A stretch of DNA of 41,548 nt from a virus. The translations under genes were made by a program, and so were the position numbers. Below the pieces are notes generated by a model. The model was not told the DNA's origin, did not search any database, and worked only from the letters and a program-made list of their open reading frames with translations. The number at the start of each line of letters is the position of its first letter. The stretch's first letter is position 1. The stretch is from IMG/VR virus record IMGVR_UViG_3300019755_000008, positions 1-41,548 of that record; one strand, 5' to 3'. Of this stretch, positions 15,358-22,659 are shown in pieces.

Positions 15358-15434
15358 ATACATGTAACTCAGCCGGGTAGAGCGCTGGTTTGTGGTACCA
15401 GAGGTCGGAGGTTCGACTCCCTCTAGGCGTGCCA
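15358..15434 (+). tRNA. tRNA-His(GTG)-like, degenerate
   Basis: The anticodon arm is perfect: CTGGT, loop TTGTGGT with GTG at 15392-15394, ACCAG. A D-arm (ACTCAGCCGGGTAGAGC) and T-loop TTCGACT are clear, and CCA is encoded (15432-15434). Defects: the T-stem has an A-C mismatch, the 5' acceptor strand ATACATG pairs poorly with TAGGCGT (two mismatches, two G-U), and the base before CCA is G, not the C73 usual for bacterial tRNA-His. So it may be a decayed tRNA, a tRNA 3' fragment, or a structured RNA. A covariance-model scan would decide. Confidence 0.5.
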
Positions 15435-15475
15435 TCTATTCAAAGGCCACATTGTGACGAAAACAAATATTTGAT

Positions 15476-15559
15476 ATGAACGACTACGGAGTTAAAGTCT
15501 CACTATCTAACGTAGATGATAAGGCGCGTAAGTTTTTATATAGACCCTTTAGTAGTTAA
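15476..15559 (+). CDS. Very short ORF, possible gene remnant
   Basis: 27 codons, MNDYGVKVSLSNVDDKARKF and a few more residues, without a clear RBS. The opening DYGVKVS resembles the start of a phage protein family I have seen near tail genes, so it may be a truncated remnant. It lies in the convergent gap between the early operon and the end of the primase gene; apart from this, the tRNA-like element and its hairpin, I see nothing in 15292-15589. Confidence 0.2.
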   Translation: MNDYGVKVSLSNVDDKARKFLYRPFSS

Positions 15560-15589
15560 TGGAGACTATGATACGGAAGCACTCGGGGT

Positions 15590-18187
15590 CTAACGCCCGA
15601 ATACTTCTTTAGCCGCACCATTAACCGGGTCAGACTGTGCGTCGATATACGCTTTAGCTGCGTCCGACGCGCTATGGATACCGGCGCTTATGTGTCCTTT
15701 ACGGATATATAATCTCGGTTTCTTATGGTCGTCCAGGGCGATAGGGTTATTAACTCTACCGTCTGAGAGCGCAGGGTGCCAGTCGTAACCTAACTGTCTT
15801 AAAATCTCCCTACGTTTATTATGCGATATCTTAGCAGCCGAGCGCGTATGCTGCAGCAGTTTATCCAGGGCCACAGACGACACCCAGCCACCAGCGAACC
15901 CGGGGCGACCCTCTTCAATAGCTTCGATAATATCCTGCTCGACACCACCTAACGACGACGTAATAGCCTCACGGGTAGACGATGTCTCCGGCGCCCTATG
16001 ACATTTACCGGCAGGGTTAAGCTCTTCTGGTATTGTGTAAGTACTGAGGAGCTCATTAACTATTGCATACCCGCCGTTATTTAACCAGCTATATAGTTCT
16101 GGGAAGTAATCACCGTCCATACCGTCTCGCACCAGGTCGTCCGCCGTCTGCTGTGCGGTATAGAACATGGCGAAACGTCGGTCCCCGTGAGTCTTACGGA
16201 TAGCGTCTTTATGATTAGAGTTAAGCATAAAATTAGCGCATAGGTCCGCAGTTACTTGCGAGTGCTGCATAGCACGTTTAGCCAGCTTATTATTAGTAAT
16301 CATAGGCTTAAGAACTTCAATAACTTCTTTTTTATGGTCTGCTACGTAGACATCTTCTACACCTATAAATAGCTTACCGAATAGCCACTCGTTAAACTTC
16401 TCCGATATCTCGTTCGCTGGCGGAAAATGTGTGTATTTATCTCCGATAGCGAAAGCCACACAACGGGTTAACAGAGTTTTGCCGTTACCCTCTGTACCTT
16501 GGATAAGTGGCGTCCACTGAAACTTAACGCCCTTATGTTGCACACATGCTGCCATATAAGAGAGAAGTATATCCCGGTCTCGAGTATCTGGTAGTAATTT
16601 GCTGAGGTGCGCCATAAATGGCTGGATATCTCCCTGCTGACGTTGAGTCGTTATTGGTACGTAAGAATTAACCTCTTTATGGCCGTCTACGTCCACTATC
16701 GCCCCGGGTTGTAAGTCTGGGCGAAAGCAGCTAGTCTCTGCCTTTGGATATCTGATTATCTGTGACTCTGTAAACGCCTCCCACGCCTTACGAGTAACTT
16801 TATCTCCCGACTCGTCCATCTGGAACACATAACCTCCATAGGTGGCGTTAAACTGCTCCGCTTTAAGTTGTGCGCCTTTAGGAGTTAGGACTCGGTGTGT
16901 CTCTTGAACATATACACAGCCTTTAAAGTGTTCGAGTTGCTGTTCCGCTGCCAGGTATTGAAATCCTGTAACTATTGTAGGCTGTGTCGAAGCACCTAAC
17001 GGGTCGCACGCCTGCTCTACTGGGGTAACCATAGCCGCGATATCTGCCGCTGACTGTGACTCGTTATCTATCCACGTCCTAGCTGCGGGTATCTTAGCCA
17101 GTTTTAGAGATAACGCCCTATCGTGCTGTACCTCTGCCAGTTTACGGGAACGGATAGACTCGGCGTATTCTCTCTGTTTATCAGACGACGCTCTTAGCTT
17201 ACACGCGCCTAGCTTGTCGGCTAGAGTTGTGTCTATCTGCCCACCTGTAGAGTAGACGGCTGTCTGCATACCTACAGCTCTCGTAATAGTACGAATGAGG
17301 TAGTCTTCTCTGTCCCACTTCTCGCGTACTAGAGCCGACATTTTCATAATTCTATCTATACGCTCGCAGTTCTTACCGGTCCAGAACGCTAAATGCTGTG
17401 CCAGGGCAGCGTCGGCACTCGAGCCGTCGTAAGTTCTGTGTCCCTCATTATCTGGGTAAGCTGCCGCCAATGCGTCGTCGTTAGCTGTAAATAGGTCCGC
17501 GAAGGTAGCACGCCCACCAAATACAGCCCCCGCACTCGACGACTCGATAGCTTTAGTAATTAACTCCTCGTCGCTCTCTGGCCCGTTGTATTCTGGTACG
17601 GGCTCGGTGGTCCACTCTGAGATGTCGGCCTGTTTTTTCGGGAAATAGTCGTTAACTAACTGCGTCAGGGCTACCGTACTGTCTACCGACGCGTCTCCGA
17701 TAGCGTTCGTACCAGTTAAAGCCACGAAACGCCCCTCGGTATACAGCTCGATATTAAGTGGTATATTTTTACTAGCGTGTTCTGGTAGTTTACCTACCCC
17801 GAAAATATGTAACCCCCGCCCAGACTGTGAAACCTCAACGGCTGCACCAGCTAAACGAGTCATAAGGTCATTAGCTAAAGGCGACCACATGTTATCTGGT
17901 TGTAGACATTTATCTATATCCAGGAAGTAGAACGGGTCGTTAGGTGTAAATAAATACCCCACGCCGTATCCCTCAGGTAACTGTGCAAGTAAAGCCGCTA
18001 CCTCTTCATACATTACAGTACTGCTAGCGTCCTGCTGCCAGTTGCTACCTTTAGGGAATACCTGCACAGTACGTGGGTTTAATGGTATTTTGTTATGTTT
18101 TTTCTTAGTCTCGTCCCATACCAGCTTATAGAGTAAAAACTGAGGGTATGTGGTCAACGGCTTAAGAGCCTCTGGTAATGTAAACAT
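15590..18187 (-). CDS. Primase-polymerase (AEP) fused to helicase
   Basis: 865 residues. N-terminal archaeo-eukaryotic primase fold: FLDID with D90/D92, SGRGLH with S122/H127, and ELYTEGRFVALTG (147-159) as the third catalytic strand. A linker of about 350 residues follows. The C-terminal helicase has Walker A GTEGNGKT (564-571), Walker B LFIGVEDV (606-613) and a sensor region HGDRRFAM, as in DUF5906/D5-type phage helicases. The whole resembles phage NrS-1-type primase-polymerases that start DNA synthesis without a separate primase. Last gene of replication operon 1, 2 nt after the double-HTH gene. Confidence 0.85.
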   Translation of the reverse strand: MFTLPEALKPLTTYPQFLLYKLVWDETKKKHNKIPLNPRTVQVFPKGSNWQQDASSTVMYEEVAALLAQLPEGYGVGYLFTPNDPFYFLDIDKCLQPDNMWSPLANDLMTRLAGAAVEVSQSGRGLHIFGVGKLPEHASKNIPLNIELYTEGRFVALTGTNAIGDASVDSTVALTQLVNDYFPKKQADISEWTTEPVPEYNGPESDEELITKAIESSSAGAVFGGRATFADLFTANDDALAAAYPDNEGHRTYDGSSADAALAQHLAFWTGKNCERIDRIMKMSALVREKWDREDYLIRTITRAVGMQTAVYSTGGQIDTTLADKLGACKLRASSDKQREYAESIRSRKLAEVQHDRALSLKLAKIPAARTWIDNESQSAADIAAMVTPVEQACDPLGASTQPTIVTGFQYLAAEQQLEHFKGCVYVQETHRVLTPKGAQLKAEQFNATYGGYVFQMDESGDKVTRKAWEAFTESQIIRYPKAETSCFRPDLQPGAIVDVDGHKEVNSYVPITTQRQQGDIQPFMAHLSKLLPDTRDRDILLSYMAACVQHKGVKFQWTPLIQGTEGNGKTLLTRCVAFAIGDKYTHFPPANEISEKFNEWLFGKLFIGVEDVYVADHKKEVIEVLKPMITNNKLAKRAMQHSQVTADLCANFMLNSNHKDAIRKTHGDRRFAMFYTAQQTADDLVRDGMDGDYFPELYSWLNNGGYAIVNELLSTYTIPEELNPAGKCHRAPETSSTREAITSSLGGVEQDIIEAIEEGRPGFAGGWVSSVALDKLLQHTRSAAKISHNKRREILRQLGYDWHPALSDGRVNNPIALDDHKKPRLYIRKGHISAGIHSASDAAKAYIDAQSDPVNGAAKEVFGR

Positions 18188-18189
18188 AT

Positions 18190-18690
18190 TTATAACTCTG
18201 CTAAGTATGCTACGGCTTTGTATTTAAGCTCTTTAGGGGCTTGAATAGCTATCGGGTCCCTATTCGTTAATCCTTGCGCTATAATCTCTGGTACCTCTTG
18301 CTTAACTGCGGTTTTTAGGATTACCACCTGCAGCGCTTTGATACTTTTAAAATAGTGAGAGATTAACCCAGGCGATACATTAGCTTTCTTAGCAATATCC
18401 CCTCGGGTAACTTGGTTATATCCTTTAGTCTTCGCCAGTTCGATAGCAACTTCTAAAACGTACTTACGTCTTAAAGTCGGGTTAACACGCTTACGGTCTA
18501 CAGTGTCCCCGATAGGAGCACCCTCTAGTCTATCGATAAACTCCGTAAAACTTTCGTCCATAACGTCATAGAACGAACCATCCGAGATATTAGCTCTAGC
18601 GCATACCTCCGCTCGTGTGATATTGATTAACCCGCGCTCGGCGGCTAATTCTCTCGCCACCTGTTCGATAAGTTGCTTTTTATTTTCCAT
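18190..18690 (-). CDS. Double helix-turn-helix (TetR_N-like) DNA-binding protein
   Basis: 166 residues with two tandem TetR-type HTH units: ITRAEVCARANISDGSFYDV (24-43) and VTRGDIAKKANVSPGLISHY (94-113), each with a preceding helix (QVARELAAERG, EVAIELAKTKG). No TetR ligand-binding domain, so one chain may bind a two-part site alone. RBS AAGGGGAC precedes ATG 18690, which overlaps the end of the upstream small gene by 11 nt. Encoded directly upstream of the primase gene and downstream of the promoter/operator at 18845-18873; regulator or origin-binding protein are both possible. Confidence 0.7.
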   Translation of the reverse strand: MENKKQLIEQVARELAAERGLINITRAEVCARANISDGSFYDVMDESFTEFIDRLEGAPIGDTVDRKRVNPTLRRKYVLEVAIELAKTKGYNQVTRGDIAKKANVSPGLISHYFKSIKALQVVILKTAVKQEVPEIIAQGLTNRDPIAIQAPKELKYKAVAYLAEL

Positions 18691-18823
18691 AACCTTGTCC
18701 CCTTAAGTACTTATACATTTTAAACGCGGCTTGTACGACGTTCGAATACTTGTTTCCAATAACTTTATCAAAGACAGTCACTTTCCATTTTTTCGTCTCT
18801 TCTACTTGCTCTATTTTTATCAT
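18680..18823 (-). CDS. Small protein, unknown
   Basis: 47 residues, MIKIEQVEETKKWKVTVFDK..., Lys/Val-rich, ending RGQGYGK. GGAG lies 8 nt before ATG 18823. It is the first gene behind the promoter at 18845-18873 (predicted leader about 15 nt) and overlaps the HTH gene. No family recognised. Confidence 0.6.
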   Translation of the reverse strand: MIKIEQVEETKKWKVTVFDKVIGNKYSNVVQAAFKMYKYLRGQGYGK

Positions 18824-18844
18824 TTTTAAATCTCCATTTTTGAA

Positions 18845-18873
18845 ATAATATCATTTATTGACGGCTTTGTCAA
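18845..18873 (-). promoter_or_regulatory. Replication operon promoter with palindrome over -35
   Basis: Minus strand: TTGACA (18873-18868), 17 nt, TATTAT (18850-18845). The -35 is perfect and the -10 matches 5 of 6. The -35 and first spacer bases form the palindrome TTGACAAAGCCGTCAA (separate entry). It lies within the 3' end of the frame-restored small membrane gene and drives the small protein, HTH protein and primase. Confidence 0.75.
18858..18873. promoter_or_regulatory. Operator-like palindrome A (TTGAC-N6-GTCAA)
   Basis: 16 bp reading TTGACGGCTTTGTCAA on the plus strand and TTGACAAAGCCGTCAA on the minus. The 5-bp arms are perfect. A second copy with the same arms and spacing overlaps the -35 of the other replication promoter (22598-22613). 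Binding there would block RNA polymerase. Confidence 0.55.
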
Positions 18874-18920
18874 TAGCATACGGACGGTGCCTCCAGTTAA
18901 AGAACCGACGGAGCGCGTAA

Positions 18921-19091
18921 CTACGGGTGTAAGACCACACAAAAAAAGATAACCGACGATATCGTGGCTACGTGCGCCTGTGGTAAATGGTCGAATAGCG
19001 GAAAAAGGAGGTAAACTATAAGCCAGCCTCCTACTATTCCGATAACTTGGTTAGTTAAAATCTCTATATGTGACTGTTTACGTGTTTGCAT
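18921..19091 (-). pseudogene. Small membrane protein (DUF7220-like), frameshifted
   Basis: In frame, 56 residues: MQTRKQSHIEILTNQVIGIV, a membrane segment (16-33) and a second one (41-54), then stop. If one T is removed from the run of seven T (minus strand; seven A at 18941-18947), the frame continues as VWSYTRSYALRRFFNW, matching the usual R-S-Y-x-L-R-R-x-F end of this phage family. So the gene is either broken, read by slippage, or hit by a homopolymer sequencing error. ATG 19091 follows the stop of the methyltransferase directly (TAAATG). Confidence 0.6.
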
Positions 19092-19793
19092 TTAATACCC
19101 CCTATACATGAATAACTTTTCGGTAGCCTTTTTAGCCCCCGTATCTTTTGTTAAACTCGAGTTAACTTCTTTTTGCCAGATAGGAACGAAGTCGTAAGGC
19201 GCGTTATATTCTGAAATAAAAACGGTATGGCCTTTTTTAGCCATAATCCTACACCACTCCCAGAATTTATCGTGGTCGAAATTATCTTTATATTTAGTAG
19301 CGCCGGCGTAAGGCAGGTCACAGTATATCATACTCCTATCGGGAATATCTAACCCGTCATAACTACAGTTCACTAACTTAACATTTTTTAGAAGAGGACT
19401 TTGTTTAATCGCACTTCTGTAGCTTTCAGCTACATAATCTCTTTTTCCTGCCCGGTCTCTACGCCAGCCCCCTAGCCATTTCCCAGAATAACTAAAAGCA
19501 AAACCAGCGTAACTTTTTAGAGGGTTTTTATCAGATTTATGTAGCTCTAAGTACATAGCCTCCGTAAATTCCGTATTATTTTTAGGTAAATTTACAGCGT
19601 TATCACGTATATAGGTTAAAGCCTCTATTACGTACGGGTTTAAATCAGCACCTATCCTAGACCCGTCGATTTTATCTATCATATTACCACCCCCGACGAA
19701 AGGCTCTACCCAGGTCTGCCCTGGTTTACGCTCGGCTAGCATAATCGGAGCTATCTCTTTAGCTATCCTGTTTTTACTACCCATATATTTCAT
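19092..19793 (-). CDS. DNA N6-adenine methyltransferase (D12/Dam family)
   Basis: 233 residues. SAM-binding motif EPFVGGGN (30-37) with MKYMGSKNRIA at the N-terminus, GADLNPYVIEAL (48-59), the central target-recognition region with FAFSYSGKWLGGW, and a catalytic motif read as IYCDLPYAGATKY (156-168). This family normally has DPPY; here Pro160 is replaced by Leu (GAC CTG CCT TAC), a one-base change. The rest of the motif, including the following T-x-Y, is intact. It may methylate phage DNA against host restriction, but the phage has no GATC, so a Dam specificity would have no target here. ATG overlaps the VRR-NUC stop by 4 nt. Confidence 0.85.
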   Translation of the reverse strand: MKYMGSKNRIAKEIAPIMLAERKPGQTWVEPFVGGGNMIDKIDGSRIGADLNPYVIEALTYIRDNAVNLPKNNTEFTEAMYLELHKSDKNPLKSYAGFAFSYSGKWLGGWRRDRAGKRDYVAESYRSAIKQSPLLKNVKLVNCSYDGLDIPDRSMIYCDLPYAGATKYKDNFDHDKFWEWCRIMAKKGHTVFISEYNAPYDFVPIWQKEVNSSLTKDTGAKKATEKLFMYRGY

Positions 19794-20266
19794 AACGTCC
19801 CCTCCCCATTAGCGAAACAGGCGTCCCCACCCATACTCGCGATTAACTCCGCCCACCGTAACTGGGCCTCCTCTCGCTCAGTACCACGGTATCTCCACCC
19901 CGCGGCTTTAACTTCACGACTTACGAACTGTCCTATAACTTTACCGACGTGGTGTGGTTCGATTAATACCGGACGGATACCTATAAGGTCGTGCGACTTT
20001 ATGTGGTCATTCATTTGCTTACTATCATTAGCCAGGCCATATCGTAAGAACGAACCCTCCTCGGTATATGTTCCACCCACATTGTTACGCCACAATCTCA
20101 CGCCGTTACGGCTAGCCTCCAGGCGTATACGTGTCTGGATAGCTGCTTCGCTCTCTCCAGGTAAAGTCTTAGGGTCTGGCGTCTGGCTTGCGAGCGTGTC
20201 CTGTAGGTCTTTGATAGCTTCGGGAGATATCCCCCAGCGGTTCGCCCATTCTGTTATAAGAGTCAT
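19790..20266 (-). CDS. VRR-NUC domain nuclease
   Basis: 158 residues. PD-(D/E)XK signature of the VRR-NUC family: acidic-Gln pair in ESEAAIQTRI (38-46), LWRNNVG, SHDLIGIRP with D93, and SREVKAAGWRY with E118 and K120. The family cuts branched or single-stranded DNA and is common in phage replication modules. A helical N-terminal extension (1-35) precedes it. It overlaps both neighbours by 4 nt. Confidence 0.8.
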   Translation of the reverse strand: MTLITEWANRWGISPEAIKDLQDTLASQTPDPKTLPGESEAAIQTRIRLEASRNGVRLWRNNVGGTYTEEGSFLRYGLANDSKQMNDHIKSHDLIGIRPVLIEPHHVGKVIGQFVSREVKAAGWRYRGTEREEAQLRWAELIASMGGDACFANGEGTL

Positions 20267-20709
20267 TCCAGGAACCCCGCTTTAATTTCTCTAGCCTTTT
20301 CGGTATCACATAAAATCGAGAAACTACCCACCCTCTTATTCTTAATAGTGATACCCTCCTGGTAAAACTGTTCGGCTAATTCCCTTAACCTACGTTCTGC
20401 TATCCCTATACTAGGCCCCCACATAATACACGGGTCGCCAGGAGTGCAGCCCCTTAGCCTATTCTCTCTTAAGACTACGTCGGCGTCTGGGTTCTTTGCG
20501 CTATACGCTCTAAATCTAACTTCCACTACCCCTCTTAAGTCATTCCCCGCAGTATCTCCTACCGGGAAAAAATCGTTAAGGGTCTGAACATAGCCTAAAT
20601 GTTCGTTAGCTTCAAAATCTCGTCCCGCTTTACGGTTCCGTAATACCTCCGCGTAGTGATACGCTCTTAACTCGCGTAGGCCTTTTAATGTTTTGCTATT
20701 TACCTGCAT
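20263..20709 (-). CDS. Unknown protein of replication operon
   Basis: 148 residues. It begins MQVNSKTLKGLRELRAYHYAEVLRNRKAGRDF, probably a helical hairpin, then DVVLRENRLRGCTPGDPCIMWGPS with two Cys, and a helical end (AERRLRELAEQFYQEG). It overlaps the helicase and nuclease genes by 1 and 4 nt, so it is co-translated with them. I do not recognise the family. Confidence 0.7.
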   Translation of the reverse strand: MQVNSKTLKGLRELRAYHYAEVLRNRKAGRDFEANEHLGYVQTLNDFFPVGDTAGNDLRGVVEVRFRAYSAKNPDADVVLRENRLRGCTPGDPCIMWGPSIGIAERRLRELAEQFYQEGITIKNKRVGSFSILCDTEKAREIKAGFLE

Positions 20710-22349
20710 TACTTAATCTCCTCTAAATGTGAATTTATATGGCAAGTCAATTCGACCGCCTCTTTAGTTCCTAACGCCTGCGCGCTTAGTACGTCGGTCC
20801 CGAACGCGAACCAAAAGCGACGATAACTCTCGCTATCCGGTCGACCTGCTGCTCTTTGGTAGCCCGCCCATAACGCAATCGCATATCGTAGCTGCGCCTG
20901 GGCCTCTTGACGTGCTACATGTCGTTTAACATTAGCGAGCTGCCCCACTTGCGGCATACGTTTAGCCATAAGTTCCGCTCGGTACTGCTCTGGGTCTTTA
21001 TCTATGGCCTCTATCTCGCCACGCATAGCAGCCAGAGCCGCAGCGTCTAACTCGCATAAGTCGCCGTCGACATATTCCGGACCTGAGCGTATCGTTGGAG
21101 CGGGTTTAAAACCACAGAACGGACATTCTGCATATATACGCTCGTATACTCCCGTACACTGCGGACACGATTTAACCGGAATAACGTCGTCCTGTGCCTG
21201 GCGTGACCTCTTCTCTCTACGGTCCAGCGACCAGGTACGGCGCGCGTCCGGTAAACCGTGACGTACTACGTTACCTACATGGTCGATAATAAGCGCCTCA
21301 GTTTTACCCTCCAGGATACGAAGTGCTCTACCGAACTGCTGCGCGTATAAACTGTAAGACTGTGTAGGTCTCGCCATACTTACGACCTCGATAGCTGGCA
21401 GGTCGAAACCCTCTCCGAATAGGTCCACATTAACGAGCTGCAATAGCTCCCGCTTTTTAAACCTACGTAACACAGCGATACGGTCCGCGTCTGGAGTCTT
21501 AGCACTTACCACCTCAGCCGGTACGCCCGCCTCGTTAAACTGCGCCGCTATATTTGTCGCAGTCTCTACATCAGTGGCGAACGTTATCCCCAGTTTACCT
21601 CGGGCTATCTGTAAATAATGTTTAACCACGTCTCCCATAATATGAGATTTACGGACCGCCTTACGTAGACCGTCTTTATTATAGTCCCCAGTCGTTGCGG
21701 ATATCTTTACCGCGCCGAGGTCTAAGTCGGAGGGTGGCGCAAATATCCTATAATCTGTAAGGAACCCCATATTAATAAGGTCGCGCATATTAGGTCCCTC
21801 GACCATTACATCGAAATTACCGTCCGCGTGACGCCCCAGGCCTTTACCGTCTGCTCGTATAGGTGTGGCCGTAACTCCCAGGCCTCTAGCGTTAGGGAAC
21901 ATTTCTATAGCTTTACCCCATTTATTATCTACTAGCGGGTGGTGAGACTCGTCCATAAGCCAGAGTGTTACAGAGAGTAACCAGTTCTTAAGTTCTGCCT
22001 CTCTACGTATAAGAGTGTCTACTCCAGCTACCGCTGTCCTAGCTGTCGGGTCATAAAACGAGCGACCCACTTCGGCCATGTGGATATTAACCGCTAACTT
22101 AATAACGTTCTTAGGGCCTATTATCCTGTGTTTAATCCCGTCTCTAGCCAGGGCTAGCGATATCTGAGTTACTAGCTCCTGGCGGTGTGCAATAGCGCAC
22201 GCTGCGCCCGTATGTTCGTGGACGATATCTGACATAGTCACGGTTTTACCGCCTCCCGTAGGTAATACATATAATACATTTTGTATCCCGGTGTCCCACT
22301 CTTTATAAATGTTTTGTTTAGCTTCTAGCTGATATGGACGTAGCCTCAT
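20709..22349 (-). CDS. DEAD/DEAH-box (SF2) DNA helicase
   Basis: 546 residues. Motif I LPTGGGKT (29-36), motif II MDESHH (132-137), motif III VTATP (159-163), motif IV region ITFATDVETA, motif V DLFGEGFDLPAIE, motif VI QQFGRALR. After the second RecA domain follows a zinc ribbon with CPQC and CPFC around 395-415, then a helical tail. Such helicases (UvsW/RadD-like) act in replication restart and recombination. ATG overlaps the preceding small gene as ATGA. Confidence 0.9.
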   Translation of the reverse strand: MRLRPYQLEAKQNIYKEWDTGIQNVLYVLPTGGGKTVTMSDIVHEHTGAACAIAHRQELVTQISLALARDGIKHRIIGPKNVIKLAVNIHMAEVGRSFYDPTARTAVAGVDTLIRREAELKNWLLSVTLWLMDESHHPLVDNKWGKAIEMFPNARGLGVTATPIRADGKGLGRHADGNFDVMVEGPNMRDLINMGFLTDYRIFAPPSDLDLGAVKISATTGDYNKDGLRKAVRKSHIMGDVVKHYLQIARGKLGITFATDVETATNIAAQFNEAGVPAEVVSAKTPDADRIAVLRRFKKRELLQLVNVDLFGEGFDLPAIEVVSMARPTQSYSLYAQQFGRALRILEGKTEALIIDHVGNVVRHGLPDARRTWSLDRREKRSRQAQDDVIPVKSCPQCTGVYERIYAECPFCGFKPAPTIRSGPEYVDGDLCELDAAALAAMRGEIEAIDKDPEQYRAELMAKRMPQVGQLANVKRHVARQEAQAQLRYAIALWAGYQRAAGRPDSESYRRFWFAFGTDVLSAQALGTKEAVELTCHINSHLEEIK

Positions 22350-22516
22350 TTTTTACCCGTCCTAGCGTCAAATAACCTAGCCCTATAAGAGGTATTAGAC
22401 TCTAATAGTTTACGTTTAACTCCGATACGCTTACCCCATTTATTTAAAATATTATATTCGTTAATCGCTAAGCTTAAATCCCACGCCCACGATTTTAATA
22501 GTTTTAACATTTTCAC
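22346..22516 (-). CDS. Small basic protein, first gene of replication operon 1
   Basis: 56 residues from GTG 22516 (AAGGAG 6 nt upstream); an ATG two codons later is 12 nt from the same Shine-Dalgarno, so GTG is preferred. The sequence has KMLKLLKSWAWDLSLAINEYNI, an amphipathic helix, and a basic end RARLFDARTGKK. Its TGA overlaps the helicase ATG. No family recognised. Confidence 0.6.
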   Translation of the reverse strand: MKMLKLLKSWAWDLSLAINEYNILNKWGKRIGVKRKLLESNTSYRARLFDARTGKK

Positions 22517-22552
22517 TCTATACTCCTTATATAATATAGTTTCGATTATGTA

Positions 22553-22581
22553 ATAATACCAGTTATTGACTTAAATGTAAA
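22553..22581 (-). promoter_or_regulatory. Promoter of replication operon 1
   Basis: Minus strand: TTTACA (22581-22576), 17 nt, TATTAT (22558-22553), each box 5 of 6. It gives a leader of about 30 nt to GTG 22516. It is divergent to the promoter at 22598 and separated from it by only 16 nt. Confidence 0.6.
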
Positions 22582-22597
22582 TAAATTTAATTTACTA

Positions 22598-22613
22598 TTG
22601 ACAAGCCTGTCAA
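22598..22613. promoter_or_regulatory. Operator-like palindrome B (TTGACA-N4-TGTCAA)
   Basis: TTGACAAGCCTGTCAA has perfect 6-bp arms and covers the -35 and first spacer bases of the rightward promoter. It is 16 bp long like palindrome A at 18858-18873 and shares the central GCC. The paired sites suggest one phage regulator for both replication operons. Confidence 0.6.
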
Positions 22614-22626
22614 AAAATGTTATAAT
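22598..22626 (+). promoter_or_regulatory. Promoter of replication operon 2 (perfect consensus)
   Basis: TTGACA (22598-22603), 17 nt, TATAAT (22621-22626): perfect sigma70 match. The -35 is the left arm of palindrome B. Start would be near 22633, about 27 nt before ATG 22660, whose RBS is AAGGAGATAAATAA. Confidence 0.85.
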
Positions 22627-22659
22627 TTCGCTGACACCAAAAAATAAGGAGATAAATAA

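Noticed and set aside
18190-18690. Ordinary TetR-type ligand-responsive repressor
   Set aside because: There are two HTH units but no ligand-binding helical domain; length is too short for a TetR regulator.
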